Notes under the pieces: generated by a model
What the model saw: only the letters and a program-made list of their open reading frames with translations
The model's database searches: none
What the model was told of the DNA's origin: nothing
NCBI GenBank assembly: GCA_030247885.1
Contig: JAPDRO010000005.1
Location: forward strand, 558,001-622,000
Direction of reading: 5' to 3'
Source of the DNA: Taxawa tesnikishii (nom. ined.)
Taxonomy: Eukaryota; Ascomycota; Dothideomycetes; Dothideales
Length of the DNA: 64,000 nt
In this document: positions 49,521 through 62,164 of the stretch, piece by piece
How positions within the stretch are numbered: the stretch's first letter is position 1
Layout of the letters: every line of letters starts with the position of its first letter
Made by a program: the position numbers and the translations under genes

Positions 49521-50629
49521 ATGGCTCTTACCCCAAGATTGAGAGTTCGTGAGCAAGATCTCAAAGACAAAGTAGCGGTGGTAACGTATGTTCTCAGTCA
49601 CGGTGCCAAAAGCGTTTGGCATATGCACAATCGAAGGTGGCGAGCGAGGTCCTGCAGCTTCATCCAATCGAGTCATGAAAACACCGACGGTCACAGGCTG
49701 ATCTCGAGGTAGCGGAGCTAGCAAGGGTATCGGACGGGCCATTGCTATACACCTTGCAAGCAGAGGCTGTTCAGTTCTCGGTACTTGTTCGAGCAAGGAA
49801 ACGCTTCACCTGATCGACTCTTTGGCGCATACGGTATCAGACCTCTACAAAGGCCTTCAGAAGTACTCCAACGGCCAGGCACCAAAGATCGTTGGCGTTG
49901 CCGCCAATCTGTTGTCCGCCGACTGCGCCGACACCATCACAAAAGCGCTCGAAATCCATTTCGAGGGTCATTCAGTAGGTGTCGCGTTCACGTGCGCCTA
50001 GTGTTGACCAGTGTTTACTGACGGTGGGTAGGACATCGTAGTGTTCAATGCTGCGGTTGTCCTACTTGCCGCACCGGGCGAAGCAGACATCGCGACAGTC
50101 CAAGACATGCTCCTTGCCAACGTGCAAACCCCGTACCTAGTTGTTGATCAGCTTGTCAAAAGAAAATGTTCCGCCAAAATTCTAGGATTGTCAGCATCTC
50201 CTCTGACGTGGCGCGCACCACGATCCCCGGGTTTCATGCAGTGTAAGACCCTTACATCTCAAAGTCAGTAGGATCACGTTTGTTAACAGTGTGGAAAGCT
50301 CCCTATATTCCGCCGTCAAGGCTGCGTTGGAAAGCTTCACGCGTACGTGGGCGGAGGAGTTTGGAGCTAACCCGCAGTTGGAGTTTATGAAAGGGACGAC
50401 GGTCAACGCTGTTTCGGCCGGACTGATAGACAGCGATCTTATAAGCAGCTATGGCCCGGAAATGCGACAGTCTTTGGAGACGAAAATTCTTCCGAAACAG
50501 AGTCTGGGAGCGACGATCGGCAAATGCGAAAACGTGGCGGACATCGTGGGATTTCTCTGCAGCCACGATGCGAGATGGATGACTGGGAGTGTCGTCGCTG
50601 CCAATGGAGGATCCCGTAAGGTTGGATGA
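49521..50629 (+). CDS. Short-chain dehydrogenase/reductase (classical SDR)
   Basis: NAD(P)-dependent oxidoreductase of unknown substrate. Exons 49521-49585, 49713-49974, 50032-50242 and 50290-50629 give about 292 residues. The Rossmann cofactor motif TGASKGIGRAIA is rebuilt exactly over the first splice. Then come the NAG-like FNAAV, the catalytic serine region RIVSISSDVA and the YSAVK motif (catalytic Tyr and Lys), followed by the family end DIVGFLCSHDARWMTGSVVAANGG. The frame changes at the A-run 50163-50166: one added A turns the open frame into KMFRQNSRIVSISSD, and the exon phases then agree. NAG is replaced by NAA, seen in some SDRs. Position beside KEI1 gives no hint of pathway. Confidence 0.85.
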
Positions 50630-51760
50630 GGGGAACGGAAACGTGGATGAAGAACATGCGAGACAGAGCTGGTAGAGGTAAGGAATGTGAACGAGGGGAA
50701 CGGGAACGTGAGCAGGTAGTCAGTTCGGCGAGAGTTGTCAGAGAATGTTCCGAAACACGACAGCTGCCAATCCGCCGACAAACCGCTACCCCTGTGTTTA
50801 CTTTCTGTGACACTGTGTGTACGTAGTTTGTGTGGAAGGATGTGATACGTCCGGGAACGGCTTGCAGACCTACGCGTGCTGCACAACGATGTTTCTTTTG
50901 CTGTTCGAAGCAAGCCTCGCCCTCATCCCGAGGTTGAGTTGGTCATATGGAATGGAAGAAGGGTGATGCATCTCGTTGAGCACGGCAGGCCAGACATGGC
51001 CGCCAAGAGCGAGTTCTGCGATGCGGCTCGTCCTTCACCCTTGCCGCGCGGCAGACGGTCATGAAACAAATCGGAGCTCGCCAGCCTATAAAACGCGCCG
51101 TCATGCTTCACGTCAATCTGCAAAGGGTTTCACTATCGCCGACGAACACCGCGCCATCTGCGGCACTCCGGGACTTTTCATGCATTTGGCGCAAAGAGGT
51201 CCGTTTGTTACCCCTGCCAAGGGCTCGATTTCTTCCTCCAGGCCCGTCCAGGGCCACAAAGGCCTTGCGTGCTGCAACCGCCCAAGCCAGAAGACGTGAT
51301 TGTGGACAGAGAGGCTCAACGCTTCGCCTGTAACCAAAGATGCAAGTTCGTTATGCCCAGCCGCTTGTACGGAGGCGTCGTGTCTGGTAATGTCTGTAGT
51401 ACGTCTTGGAAAAGTTTCATGGTGCTTCGTCGTAAGCGTGAACCCCCCGTGCTCTGCATCACGTATCACCCTGGGGTTGAGGGCCTCCACGCTTTTGCAT
51501 AACAGCATGCCTGGCCCGCTGCTTCGTTACCTTCTTCTTCTCTCGTAGTGCTTTGTTTTCTCCTTTCCGCGCCACGCTCACTTTCACAACCTACATTTCT
51601 CGAGGCGTCTGTCTCGCAAAACCATCTTTCCTTTTCTGGTTGCTTTCCTTTTTCACCCACGCATTAACGCTCATTACGATTTTCATACGGGCTGCTTGGA
51701 CGGTCTCGGTTTGAAAACACCCATTCACTCTTTAATCGACAACCACCTTCATTCGACATA
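50630..51760. other. Intergenic, no supported gene
   Basis: About 1.1 kb. Overlapping short frames on both strands near 51100-51500 have no family features. The last 200 bases are pyrimidine-rich (CTTCTTCTCTC and similar) and are the likely promoter of the protease gene. Confidence 0.45.
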
Positions 51761-53140
51761 ATGCTGGGCCTTCGCTCGTTTATCCTTCTGGCCGTGCTGG
51801 CAACCCTCGCGCTGGCCGCACCCACTCCTCAGCGGAACATCAACAAGCGCTCGTTCTCTGTCCCTCGCGTTCGCCGCGCCAACTACAAGCGCGACCCGAC
51901 TGCGGCCATGGTAAAAGCATACCGCAAATTCGGATTCACCTTCAACGCCGCCCTCGCCAACGCCACCGGTGGTAGCACCATGCACCCGGATGGCGCAGGG
52001 CACCACAACTGGCATATGGGAAACCACTTGCCCATCGTCACCCCTTCCACCGCTTCCTCTGTTTCTGGTGACTCGGCCGTCGTCTCTACTGCCAATAAGG
52101 TCGACGTTCAATCCTTGGCAGCTACTGGCTCTTCGGGCGTCATCGGCAGCGGCAAAGTCACCGGTGAGGTCTCGGCAACTCCAGTGGACAACGCGGCCGA
52201 ATACATCTCTCCAGTCACCATTGGAGGTCAGCAACTCAATCTGGACTTCGACACCGGTTCATCCGATCTGTGGGTCTTCAGCACCAAGCTTTCCTCCTCC
52301 GCAATTAGCGGTCACTCCGCATTCAACCCTGACAACAGCAAGACCTTCAAGCTCCTCGATGGCGAGTCATTCACTATCTCCTACGGCGACAATAGCGGTG
52401 CTAGTGGTATTGTCGGCACTGACACCGTGACTATTGGCGGCGCCACCGTGACCAGTCAGGCGGTCGAACTTGCTACTTCCGTCTCTGCTGCCTTTATTCA
52501 GGACACTGACAGCGACGGTCTGGTCGGTCTAGCTTTCAGCAGCCTCAACGCCGTCTCTCCAAACCAGCAGAAGACTTTCTTTGACAACATCATGTCCGAC
52601 CTCGCACAGCCTGTCTTCACTGCCGACCTCAACGAGGACTCGACCGGCAGCTACGAGTTTGGCGTGATTGACTCGAGCAAGTACAGCGGCAACCTCACCT
52701 TCGTCCCCGTCGACGCCTCTTCCGGCTTCTGGAAATTCGAGTCATCCTCGTTCACCGTCGGTTCCACCACAGTTGTGAACCCCAACGCTTCCCCAGCCAT
52801 CGCTGACACCGGTACATCCCTCGTCCTCGTCGACGATGAGGTTGCCACGCACTACTACAAACAGATTAAAGGCTCGAAGAACGACGACTCAGTCGGTGGC
52901 TGGACTTATCCATGCTCCGCCGACATCCCCGACTTTGGTGTCTCCATCGGCGGTCAATACACCGCCGTGATCCCCGGCTCCAGCGTTACCTTCGCCAAGG
53001 TTACGTCGCAGACCTGCTTCGGAGGCATCCAGAGCAACGGAGGATCCAACATCCAGATCTACGGAGACGTCATGTTCCGCAACACATTTGTCGTGTTTGA
53101 CGGACAGAACAAGGTCCTTGGCCTAGCAAAGAAGAACTAG
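51761..53140 (+). CDS. Secreted pepsin-like aspartic protease (family A1)
   Basis: Acid endopeptidase of the penicillopepsin/endothiapepsin group. A single exon of 459 residues. The signal peptide (MLGLRSFILLAVLATLALAA) is followed by a propeptide with basic processing-type sites (NINKR, ANYKR). The mature bilobed domain starts near AEYISPVTIGGQQL. Both catalytic motifs are intact: DTGSSDLWV with Asp near residue 164, and DTGTSLVLV with Asp near residue 349. The flap tyrosine is in ISYGDNSGASG. Two cysteines late in the protein (YPCSADIPDF and SQTCFGG) form the usual C-terminal disulphide. The end, FRNTFVVFDGQNKVLGLAKK, is standard. The 90-residue propeptide with a Thr/Ser-rich stretch is longer than average. 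The frame is intact. Likely nutritional, possibly host-interaction, role. Confidence 0.95.
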   Translation: MLGLRSFILLAVLATLALAAPTPQRNINKRSFSVPRVRRANYKRDPTAAMVKAYRKFGFTFNAALANATGGSTMHPDGAGHHNWHMGNHLPIVTPSTASSVSGDSAVVSTANKVDVQSLAATGSSGVIGSGKVTGEVSATPVDNAAEYISPVTIGGQQLNLDFDTGSSDLWVFSTKLSSSAISGHSAFNPDNSKTFKLLDGESFTISYGDNSGASGIVGTDTVTIGGATVTSQAVELATSVSAAFIQDTDSDGLVGLAFSSLNAVSPNQQKTFFDNIMSDLAQPVFTADLNEDSTGSYEFGVIDSSKYSGNLTFVPVDASSGFWKFESSSFTVGSTTVVNPNASPAIADTGTSLVLVDDEVATHYYKQIKGSKNDDSVGGWTYPCSADIPDFGVSIGGQYTAVIPGSSVTFAKVTSQTCFGGIQSNGGSNIQIYGDVMFRNTFVVFDGQNKVLGLAKKN

Positions 53141-55786
53141 ATGGGAGCATCGCAAGCTCGATGAGCCATGCCTAGGCCGAGGACGTCAAGGGACCTTTTG
53201 CTGTCGTGTGTTAGGGCAGTGCCATAGCATACGTGAATGCCAAATTTCAAAACAAACGGCACATTGAGTATACACACCACATCCTCCATGCGACGCGTTC
53301 CCATGTCTGTAGTGTAGCATTTCAGCCTGTAGGTAGAGCACATGAGTTGAGGCATCGATGATCGTGCTTGTCTGATGAGATTTACGTGGTGGAGATCAGG
53401 TCTGCATCCAATCCGGCTCTCGACATCGATCATCTCTTTGAACGAATGACCGTCTACACGTTGACAGGCATAATAGAGCAACAACAGCAACGAATCCGAT
53501 CCGAACGACTGCCTCGCCAACAACGCCAAACCTGTGTCCAGCATCGTACGGAGGGGATGCTCTCCATAAAGTCTATCCCACACGGCATCTAAAGGTTTAT
53601 TCGGCCGGAGATCGCTCGGTGCACGCACGCGCGTCGCACTCAACATCACTGCCGGACAGCTGTGACATCGGATACTGCATTTGTTTCCAGGATGCTGTTC
53701 TACAAGTGTGTATACAAACAGCCAGCCTGATCGCTAAGGTAAACGAGAAAAACATCTCTAGGTTTCCTACAGAAGGTCGAAGCCGTCACCCGCGATAGTT
53801 GGGTCAGGTTGGGCCGGCTCCACACTCACGCAGAAGGTGTCACTCGCAAAATACAACATCACGGTGATGTCTCCGATCAGAACGATTCAGTATACGCCTC
53901 TCCTCGCCAGTGGTGCTACTGGATTGTTCAATTTTCGGCTTGCTGAAGAACCTGTCCGCCGAAAGAGTCGCAGCACAGTTCAATACCACAAGGCCAAGGC
54001 CGGAGTGATTGGACCGGTGAGCGTGCATGGATTGAGTGGCGCTCGGGTAGCCTGGCGTGGACAAGATCCTGGCGCCGCAAGCTCATGATATCCATTTCAT
54101 GGCTGACCATATGGTCCGGTGAGAGAGATATTGCGAGGAGGTAACGTGTAGTATCGAATCTGATGGCGCAGTCCAGCAGGATATGCATGAACGACTCAAC
54201 ATCATAATCGATCAACACAATATTACGTCCGAATCACGTATTGTGGTTGCCCTTCTTACATTTCCCAAGTTACTCGGCATTTGGGTTGACAGGCCGTCGT
54301 ATTGAGGTTCGGTTTCGGTGAAGTCGGTGGAGTTGCCGAGCACGTGGGAAACGAGAGGCAGAGTCTTCCGAAGTCGGCTCCTTCTATATAAGTTCCATAC
54401 CACCCACATAAGAATAATGACTACCGATTCACTTCTTTTCTCTTCTGTGCTTCTCTGTATTCGACATCTCTATCGTTCACGGAAGTGATGAGTCTCCCAA
54501 TCTCAGAACCCTGAGTCTTCTCGAAGTCAGGCACGCAGCAGCTGAGTTGACGTCGCTCCATGGCCAAGCATTGGCAAACATCCAACGCTGTACCCTGTGG
54601 CCCGTGGATACTCTCATTCGACTGAAAAGAGAAGACCTGGAGGTGAAATCAATGATTGCAAGCTAACAAACGTACTCTACCTGGGTCACGACACGCACCA
54701 ACAGTCTGGGCTGTGGAATATCCAGGCACTTCAGAAGATCCCCGACACGAGTCACCTCGAAGCGCGGCCAGCTCGCCGTGGAGCGGACAACCTGCCGTTC
54801 ACCAAGCCAATAACGAAACCGCTTTCGTTCCGATCACGTTTATAGTGCGTTCCTTGGCTATGCATGTACCCCAGAGTTCCAGAGCTGAAGAAACACGCAA
54901 GAACTCCTACGATACGTGGAGATCCGACTTCTGACCGTGACGCGGGGCTGGAGCGGAAGGTGATCATGCCAGCGGCACGGAACGGTGAGTGCGTTCTTCG
55001 AACTCCTCTCGGACTCTCACCGAGGTGCCCTACATATGACGACCGCCATGGCGATGCCACGGCGGAAAGCCAAAGTATAACTACATTTCGACCACACCAC
55101 GCGACCCCATAGATGTTGCCAATGTTCTCGGCCATAGCCACGTTTCTTGGAAGTCGCTCCAAATTGCTTCATACAGATGCAATCCTCTTGGCGCTGCTTG
55201 TTGAATTCCATGGCAGTTCTTCGGAGTTGCTTGACAGACACGGAAGGTTTGCTATCTTGGTCAACGATCGGAGTATTGACGAAAACATCTCGCCGTCGAA
55301 GGATTGATTGACCCATATTGCTCGACTCGAGGTGCCTTTCTGTCACATCGCCCCTGGTCTGTGGAGACTGTGCTGACTGTCGCACGAAAACAGTCCCCTT
55401 GGCATGTCCGCGTGTGGTCCAGCAAGGCCAGTACACCGGAGACCCCATGGGCTAGCGTAATGAGGATCAATAATCTGCAGCCCCAGCTCCATTACTGGCT
55501 CCAGCCGTGTCCAGACAACGAAACCTTCGGCGAGTTATCGGGCTCTCCACAGATTGAGATGGTAGGTCTATAAAGTCGGAGTATGTTCCCCCCAGAAGGT
55601 GTAGATCAGACTCTCGTTTTGTCCTTCTTATCATCTCGTTCCTTAGTCCCTGATACTCTTGACCCTTCTTGAGAGAGAATCTTGACTCTCTTGGCTACCT
55701 TCGCTTTTCTTGGCTACCTTCTAAGCTCACCAAGCTTGCCTGCCAGTCTTGCCATTTAACAGGCCATCAATTGTTGCACCGCGAAC
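53141..55786. other. Longest gene-free stretch (2.6 kb)
   Basis: No supported coding region. A minus frame at 53137-53649 (170 codons) overlaps the protease 3' end and has no family features. A clean TATA sequence (TCTATATAA, 54382-54390) is followed 26 bases later by an ATG at 54416 with a 23-codon frame, MTTDSLLFSSVLLCIRHLYR and onward. This could be a small transcript start, but nothing more supports it. No tRNA, terminal repeat or transposase-like frame seen. Confidence 0.45.
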
Positions 55787-57719
55787 ATGGGTGGCGGCGG
55801 TGGAAAACCATTGAACATCTTCACGATGAAAAGGGGCGACGAGCCCAAGGAGGTGTTCAATTGGCGACTGTGGTTCGCCGTCTTCTCCTTCGGTATCATG
55901 GGTGCTGCCCGCGGTATCGATGAAGGTCTCATCTCCGGAACTTTCAACACCAAGAACTTCCAGAAGGCGTTGCATTTCGACGAACTCGACGAGGTCGCTC
56001 TAGCCAACGTCAAGGGCAACGTTTCAGCTATGGTCCAGATTGGTAGTGTCGCAGGTGCAGGGCTGTGAGTTTTGTCCTCGTATCTGTACAGAAGACCGTC
56101 TAATGCTTTGTTCAGGGCTTTCCTGCTTGCTGATCGCATCGGCCGTCTATGGGCCACTAGGCAGCTTTGCTTGATGTGGATCCTCGGCATTGTCATCTTC
56201 CTTACTAACGGTGGCCGTCTTGGACAGGTCTACGCTGGTCGCTTCATTGCCGGCCTAGGAATTGGTCAGACGACCGGTACGTTCCTAAATTCATCGCAAC
56301 TGCTTCAACCACCTCAACAAAGCTGACAACGCCCAAGTGATTGCCCCCGTCTACATCTCCGAGATTGCGCCCAAGTCGGTTCGTGGTCTCTGCACTTGTG
56401 TCTTCGCCGGCTCTGGTAAGCCTCCGGACCAGTCAGCAGAGCTTGCTTTGGGAACTAACCTCCTCAGTCTATATCGGTATCATGCTTGCGTACTTCGCCT
56501 CTTGGGGAAGCTCGCTTCACATCGACAAGAGCTCGATTCAGTCCTGGGTAGTTCCTACCACTATCCACATCATGTTCGCTGGCATCATCTTCATTCTTTC
56601 GTTCTTCAACTATGAATCCCCTCGTTTCCTGATCAAAAGGGCGACCCGGAGCACGCTTATGAGAACTTAGCGCGCGTTCGAGGTCTGCCTAGAGATCACT
56701 ACTATGTCACCGATGAGATCAACGAGATCCAACATCAGCTGCACGAAGAGCAAGAGGCCACCCTGGGCCAGGGTTTCTTCGGATACCTCAAGGAAATGTT
56801 CCTCATGCCCAACAACTTTTACCGCATCTACCTGGGTCTTGGCTCTCAATTGCTTTCTCAGTGGTCTGGCGCCCAGTCTATCACCATCTACGCCCCAGAC
56901 TTCTTCGCTCTCCTTGGTACCAAGGGTCAGAATGAGAAACTGTTCGCTACGGCCATCTTCGGTGTTGTCAAGTTTGTTGCCGCAATTGCTTGCGCACTGT
57001 TCCTGGTCGACTACATCGGCCGCAAGCGTTCCCTGAGCATTGGCATTGGGCTCCAAGCAATCAGTATGGCATACATCGCTGCTTTCCTTACTGCTGTACC
57101 AACGCTTGGTGAGGGCGAGGAGTTCACCACGGCCCAAAAGCATGCAAGCACCGGCGCTATCGTCATGATTTACCTGTCCGGTACGTATCCCTTCCCATCA
57201 GTACGAACGATGCTAACAACTTGTCAGGTTTTGGATGGGCAATGGGATGGAACTCAATCCAGTACCTTCTGAACGCCGAAATCTACCCTCTTCGAATCCG
57301 TGCCATGTCCAGTTCGCTCGTCATGTGCTTCCACTTCGGTATGCTTCCCCTTCCCAACTGTCCCACCATGTTCCCTATCCGAGAACTAACAGGATATCAC
57401 AGTCAACCAATACGGCAACTCCCGCGCCGTGCCCTCCATGCTCCTCGATGTCTCCGATGGCGGCCTGAGCCCCAAAGGAACCTTTTGGCTCTTCACAGCC
57501 ATTACCATAATCGGTGGCGTCTGGGCCTGGTTCTTCATTCCCGAAACCGCGGGACGCAGCCTCGAGGGCATGGACGAGCTGTTCAAACTGCCATGGTACC
57601 GCATCGGAAGGTACGGTCAACGCGAGGCCGAGATCAGCGATCAGTTTGCGGCTGAGCGGCATCTCGAGGAGAAGCAGGCAGCGGGCGTTGAGAGGGTCGA
57701 GGTCGCTACAAAGGTCTAG
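55787..57719 (+). CDS. MFS sugar transporter (hexose/quinate-permease type)
   Basis: Twelve-helix proton-coupled sugar porter of the plasma membrane. Exons: 55787-56064, 56116-56276, 56338-56415, 56468-57180, 57228-57338, 57403-57719. About 552 residues. Family motifs: FGIMGAARGIDEGLISG (helix 1), the DRIGRLWATR loop between helices 2 and 3, GQVYAGRFIAGLGIG, VYISEIAPKSVRG, FNYESPRFL, WSGAQSITIYAPDFF, VDYIGRKRSL, NAEIYPLRIRA and PETAGRSLEGMDELF. The frame changes at the A-run 56635-56638. One added A gives RFLIKKGDPEHAYENLARVRG, and the following exon phases then agree. The substrate is not readable. The DEG in helix 1 and the central-loop length fit fungal hexose or quinate-type porters. Isolated from obvious catabolic partners. 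Confidence 0.92.
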
Positions 57720-58553
57720 GTTGCTTGCTCCAGTGCTCTCTGAATTTACTCGTGCACCGTATACAGACTGTTGAACGCGGAAGGTTTTATGTATGGATCT
57801 ATGATTATCACGACCATGGACACACAAAGATCAGTCTACGCAACCCCTTTACCCCTGCCTATCCGAAACGGGACCTCGCTTGAGTTTGGACACTCTACGG
57901 TCCCCTTTCCGTATGTTCGAGGATGTTGGAAACCTCTTCACCGCAACAAACAATAGGATGCTGTTTTCATGTCATGTGGTCCGTATATGGCAGCCTTCAC
58001 ATGTCCATCCATACGGAAATCGTGAAAGACGTTGATTGTCTCATGTGGTGTGGCGATTCCAGCGGACCCGGGAGCGCCATGTGAGTGAGGTCTATGAGGC
58101 GCGAAGACCCAACTGGAGTACCAGGTGGATTGCGATACGAACACCTATTCAAGTTCCACCAGAACAGCCAATATCCCTCTCCAACACGGCCAGGCAGATG
58201 GGTAAGCGATGGAGCAAGAAACGCACAGACGCCATTCAGAAAAAGGCACACGGCATGGAGTTCAGCAGGTTCATTCTGGTATATTTGTTTCCACTTTAAA
58301 CCCCAGCGTCTAAATGCAGTCGGCCAAATGCAAGCAAAAACGAGCAAATCTCGCAGGAGATGATTACACCCCACACCCCAACATACAAGATAGCGTACCC
58401 ATGAAGTTGGTTCCACCCCCGACTCCAGCGCCATTTGAAAGCTCCTTTCCTTACCAAAGAAGCCCTCCCATTAGATCAACACCACGCACCCTTTCTTTTG
58501 CACCAAAGTACACGCAACATCGTCCATCATCAACGCATCGGGATGGACAGGAC
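57720..58553. other. Intergenic between convergent genes
   Basis: About 830 bases with short frames on both strands and no family features. 3' flanks of the transporter and ACL2. Confidence 0.45.
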
Positions 58554-60528
58554 TTAACCGCTGAACTCTTTGATGCTGTCGTTCATCTTGCCTGGGATGA
58601 GGGCAAGAGGTACAATACCGGAGACGTGCATCTCAGGACCGAAGACCTTCATGGTCAGGCCGAGCTCTTGGCCAACGGCCTTGATGTTGCGGAGACCCTC
58701 CTGGTAGTTGGGACCAGCACGGCGGACCCAGATTTGGACATTGTGCTCGATGAGGAGAGGAGCGACTTGACGGAGGGCGCGGATGACACCCTTGAAAGTA
58801 GAGGCGACCTGTGGGATAACATGTAAGCCCAAGCTGTAAAGCAAGAGTGACGAAAGTTTAGAGAGAGATTGGACTTACGTTGGTGAAGTTGGCAATACCA
58901 CCACCGATAAAGAGAACCTTGCCGTCCGGGTGCATAGGTGCGCGTAGCATCAGGTCCAGAACGGTCTTGGCGTAGTTGTAGGTCTGAGTCTCGGTGGGAG
59001 CACCAGAATACTCACCGTAGTTGGCGAGCTCGCTGACGAAACCGGCGGAGGCAATGGCATCGGCGTACACGACGGAGGCACCACCACCAGCGACCAGAGT
59101 CCAGATACGGCCATTGGCATTGAGCACAGTCAGCTTGAGAGAAGCACCGGTCTTGGCATCCATCTCTGCGATGTAGGCCTCCTCCTTGGACATCTCACGG
59201 CCGAAAGGCGCAGGGAACTCCATTGGTGGACCGACATCGATGGTGACCTTGGCATCCTTCGATGGAGCAACTGGTATGCCGAGGGCGGTGGCGGAGCGGG
59301 CGATGGCCCACTTGGTACCGCACTCAAACTCAGCAGTCTGGTCAAGCTTAGCGGCAAGGTCAAGGAAGTGCACCTCCGCGGAGGTACCCTCAGCGTTGGG
59401 AATGACAACTAGAGGGTTGATCTCAAGGTAGGTGAACTGGCAATCAACATAGACGGCGTAGAGACGGGAGATGAAGTCAACTAGGACATTGTGGACGCCC
59501 TTGGGCACCTTCTTCAGGAGAGTGGCGGCGAGTTCGTCGTTGGATGGGAACTCAGACAGGTCGACCGGGATGAGGATCTTCTCAGCCTTCTCGTCGACAT
59601 CACCGACATCGACACCACCCTCGTGAGTGAAGAGGATCCAGTCACCCTATGAGGACTTGCGTTAGCTTGACCCATAATGGCGACAGAACGGCAATCTAGA
59701 AGGCGACGGTGGGATCTGAAAGCCAAGTCGACAGCGGGTAGATCCGCCAACGGCAAGGGGAACGACGCAGGAACAGGTGTTGTGCATGGTGGGTGAACAA
59801 GATTTGGGTTGGCGCTGGAGTGGGCCCCTGCGCATCTTCCATCCATCCGGCCAAGGGTGAGTGGAATAGCCGGGAGAAAATGGAACCCACCGCCACGACT
59901 GTTTTCACATGACAGCCGCTGTAACCCAACTTTTATTTCTCATGTATTTCCCAAATATTTTCATGAGAAACAACCCCTCTTTCGCATTGGAAAGAAACGA
60001 TGGCTCGAAACACGTCCCGGAACCAAGATTGAAAAAGAAAGATGCCTTTGCACAACCGAGTAAAAACAAGAAAGACGGTTTACTCACCTCACGAACAGAG
60101 TTGATGTTGATGTAATACTCAGTCTCCTGAGGGTGGGGAACGAAAGGCTCAACCAGGAACTGTCTCAGCACACCGTCAACAGTCTCGACTCTCTGGCTCT
60201 TGCCGGCTCTCTCCTCAATCCACGCCCTAGCGTCTGGCCATGTCTTGTTCAGGGCCAGAAGGCCGCTCTTGCCTCGCCTCTTGATCAGCTGGTCAGGCTT
60301 TGCGACGAGCTTCATGCCTGACTGGAGCAGCCATGGGTAGGTGACCTCGGCCTGGTCGAGGACATCCTTCACCGCGGCGCCCTCTGGGAAGTGCAGAGAA
60401 GCGAGTCTGGGAGGAGGGTTGTGGGTGGACGAAGGAGGGAGAGGAGTCGGCTTGATGACAGGAGCCCGGGTGAGGTGGTAGTTGAGGATGGCCTTGCCAT
60501 CAGCCTCGAGAATCGACTTTGCAGACAT
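58554..60528 (-). CDS. ACL2: ATP-citrate lyase, small (ATP-grasp) subunit
   Basis: With ACL1 it makes cytosolic acetyl-CoA and oxaloacetate from citrate, CoA and ATP, feeding lipid synthesis and histone acetylation. Exons 60088-60528, 59647 boundary to 58879 (58879-59646), and 58554-58808 give 487 residues, all in phase. The start [19 protein letters not shown] is standard. The ATP-grasp part includes [18 protein letters not shown], the metal/nucleotide region [15 protein letters not shown], and [13 protein letters not shown]. The citrate-binding part has [30 protein letters not shown] and [17 protein letters not shown] (across the last splice). The C-terminus is DSIKEFSG. The first coding intron is unusually long (59647-60087, 441 nt). 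Head-to-head with ACL1. The frame is intact. Confidence 0.97.
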
Positions 60529-60538
60529 TGTTCAAGCA

Positions 60539-60937
60539 CTGTGAGGGTTGTGTATTAGAAGAGGAATAGGCAGGAATGTGAGTAATGGGTATCAGAAACA
60601 GAAGGGAAGCAACGTGTGCAGAGCAGGATGTCAAGAGAGAAGGAATCGAGCGTGCTGGCGCGAGAGATGAATTCAAGACGCGGACAGGCAACGAGGGACC
60701 GGTTGTGAGCTCCCTGAAGTTTCGGATACGACAAGTGTTCGGGCAGCGGCTCAACAGTTGAGAGGACAGTGCTGAGCGATACACGGATATTGATTGAGTC
60801 GTGGGCTTGGGGTGGGCTTTTCCTTCGATCAAAAGTCCGAAGCGGCGAGCTCGGATGTGCTTTGGCTTGACCGGCGTTGATGGGATGGTGCGGTTTATGG
60901 GATGATCCAAAATTGGCAGGTCAGAGACCGGGCTTAC
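60539..60937 (-). other. Probable 5' leader intron of ACL2 (399 nt)
   Basis: A strong donor, GCCGCAG followed by GTAAGC (60937 downward), pairs with acceptor CCCTCACAG ending 10 bases before the ACL2 start. A branch-like TCTAATAC lies about 20 bases before the acceptor. No experimental support. Judged from splice signals alone. Confidence 0.45.
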
Positions 60938-61302
60938 CTGCGGCTGAGCTAGCGGTATACCGACCGAGCAGTTCGGAGGATTTGACGGCTGAGGAAGCGG
61001 AAGGACGGGGAGGATGGGGAGGCTGATGGATGGATTTGCGAGTGCGAGTGCGAGAAAGAGCGAGAAAGAGCGAGGACACGAACAAGTGAAGTCGAGAAGA
61101 GGTGATTGATGAAGCAAGAGATGTCGGCGTATGCTGCTGGGATGCGTCGTTCGGGGAAACAATTTTGGTTGATGGCCATGTTGGCCCTGCGCCAAGGGGC
61201 AGCTCTGCAGGCTTGCTCGCTAGTGCGGGCGGACATCCGAGCGGAGACTGGTGAGTGTTGCCGTTGAGTGGGGAATTGGTGCGTCGATCCACGCCCAGCA
61301 TC

Positions 61303-61329
61303 GCCAGCAACGCCAGCAACGCCAGCAAC
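61303..61329. repeat. 9-bp tandem repeat GCCAGCAAC
   Basis: Three perfect copies of GCCAGCAAC, with a degenerate copy just before them, inside the ACL2/ACL1 intergenic region. Confidence 0.85.
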
Positions 61330-62076
61330 GCCCCGGCAGGCTAGGGGCACGCCAGCCGACCACGTAAAAATAAACCACCTCGGAGGATTAAGGACGCCTG
61401 ACACACGCTACCTCCAGGAATTACGCCCAAGTGCAGAGGACACTTGTCGACACAGATTGTTTATTGCCCGCCCGTAGAGACGAACAAGGAGAAGGAATGC
61501 ACTTGCGCCACTGGACCCTTGTACATTACAGGATTGCGTACTGATCACGCATTGCATTTCGCTGACCTGCCCGTAGCGACGGCGCAGGAGCCTCAGCGCG
61601 CATTGCCTGCAACACTTGCAACATTGCATCGACTAAACATAATGTCCCGATCATTGACGCGATAGATTCGATAGGACAGGATTGGTGGTTTCCGGAAACG
61701 GGCACTGAGCGGCACGAACACACTACCATCACGACTGTGGCTACCCCGTCGGATTCTGCGGTGAGGAGAGCCGTGCGCGGAATGGTACGATGGCTCAGGT
61801 ACCGGCGAGCAAAAGTCGGGGTTGCGCCCGGTTGAATTTAGCGCTGCCGAGCATCCCTGCAACGCCGAGCTGCAGTTGAAGCGTCAACATATGTCACGGA
61901 GGTCCAGCTAAACCGCATCGTGCGCCAAAGACACTCAATTGACCTGACCGTACTGCATTCCTCTCTTCTTCTCTCTCTCCATCATCTTCTCTATACCCAC
62001 ACTTCTCTTCTCGTCTCCTCGTGTCTCTTCTTTCACGTACCCTCGCCCTTCTTTCCTAGAGATACCCCGCTGCAGC

Positions 62077-62164
62077 GTAAGTAAGCCGTCCCCTCGGACA
62101 GCTCAGTCCCAGGCCCCCAAACTTTTTGCGCTGTAAGCTTGCAGCTACGTACTGCTAAACTTAG
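62077..62164 (+). other. Probable 5' leader intron of ACL1 (88 nt)
   Basis: Donor GTAAGTAAG, branch-like TGCTAAAC and acceptor CTTAG occur in the right order and spacing, 120 bases before the ACL1 start codon. Based on splice signals alone. Confidence 0.5.

Noticed and set aside
53137-53649. Minus-strand 170-codon frame
   Set aside because: Overlaps the end of the aspartic protease and shows no domain or coding-like pattern.
60900-61700. Overlapping frames of 70-230 codons in the ACL2/ACL1 interval
   Set aside because: Low-complexity Ser/Pro-rich translations from the GC-rich promoter and from the probable ACL2 leader intron. No domain.
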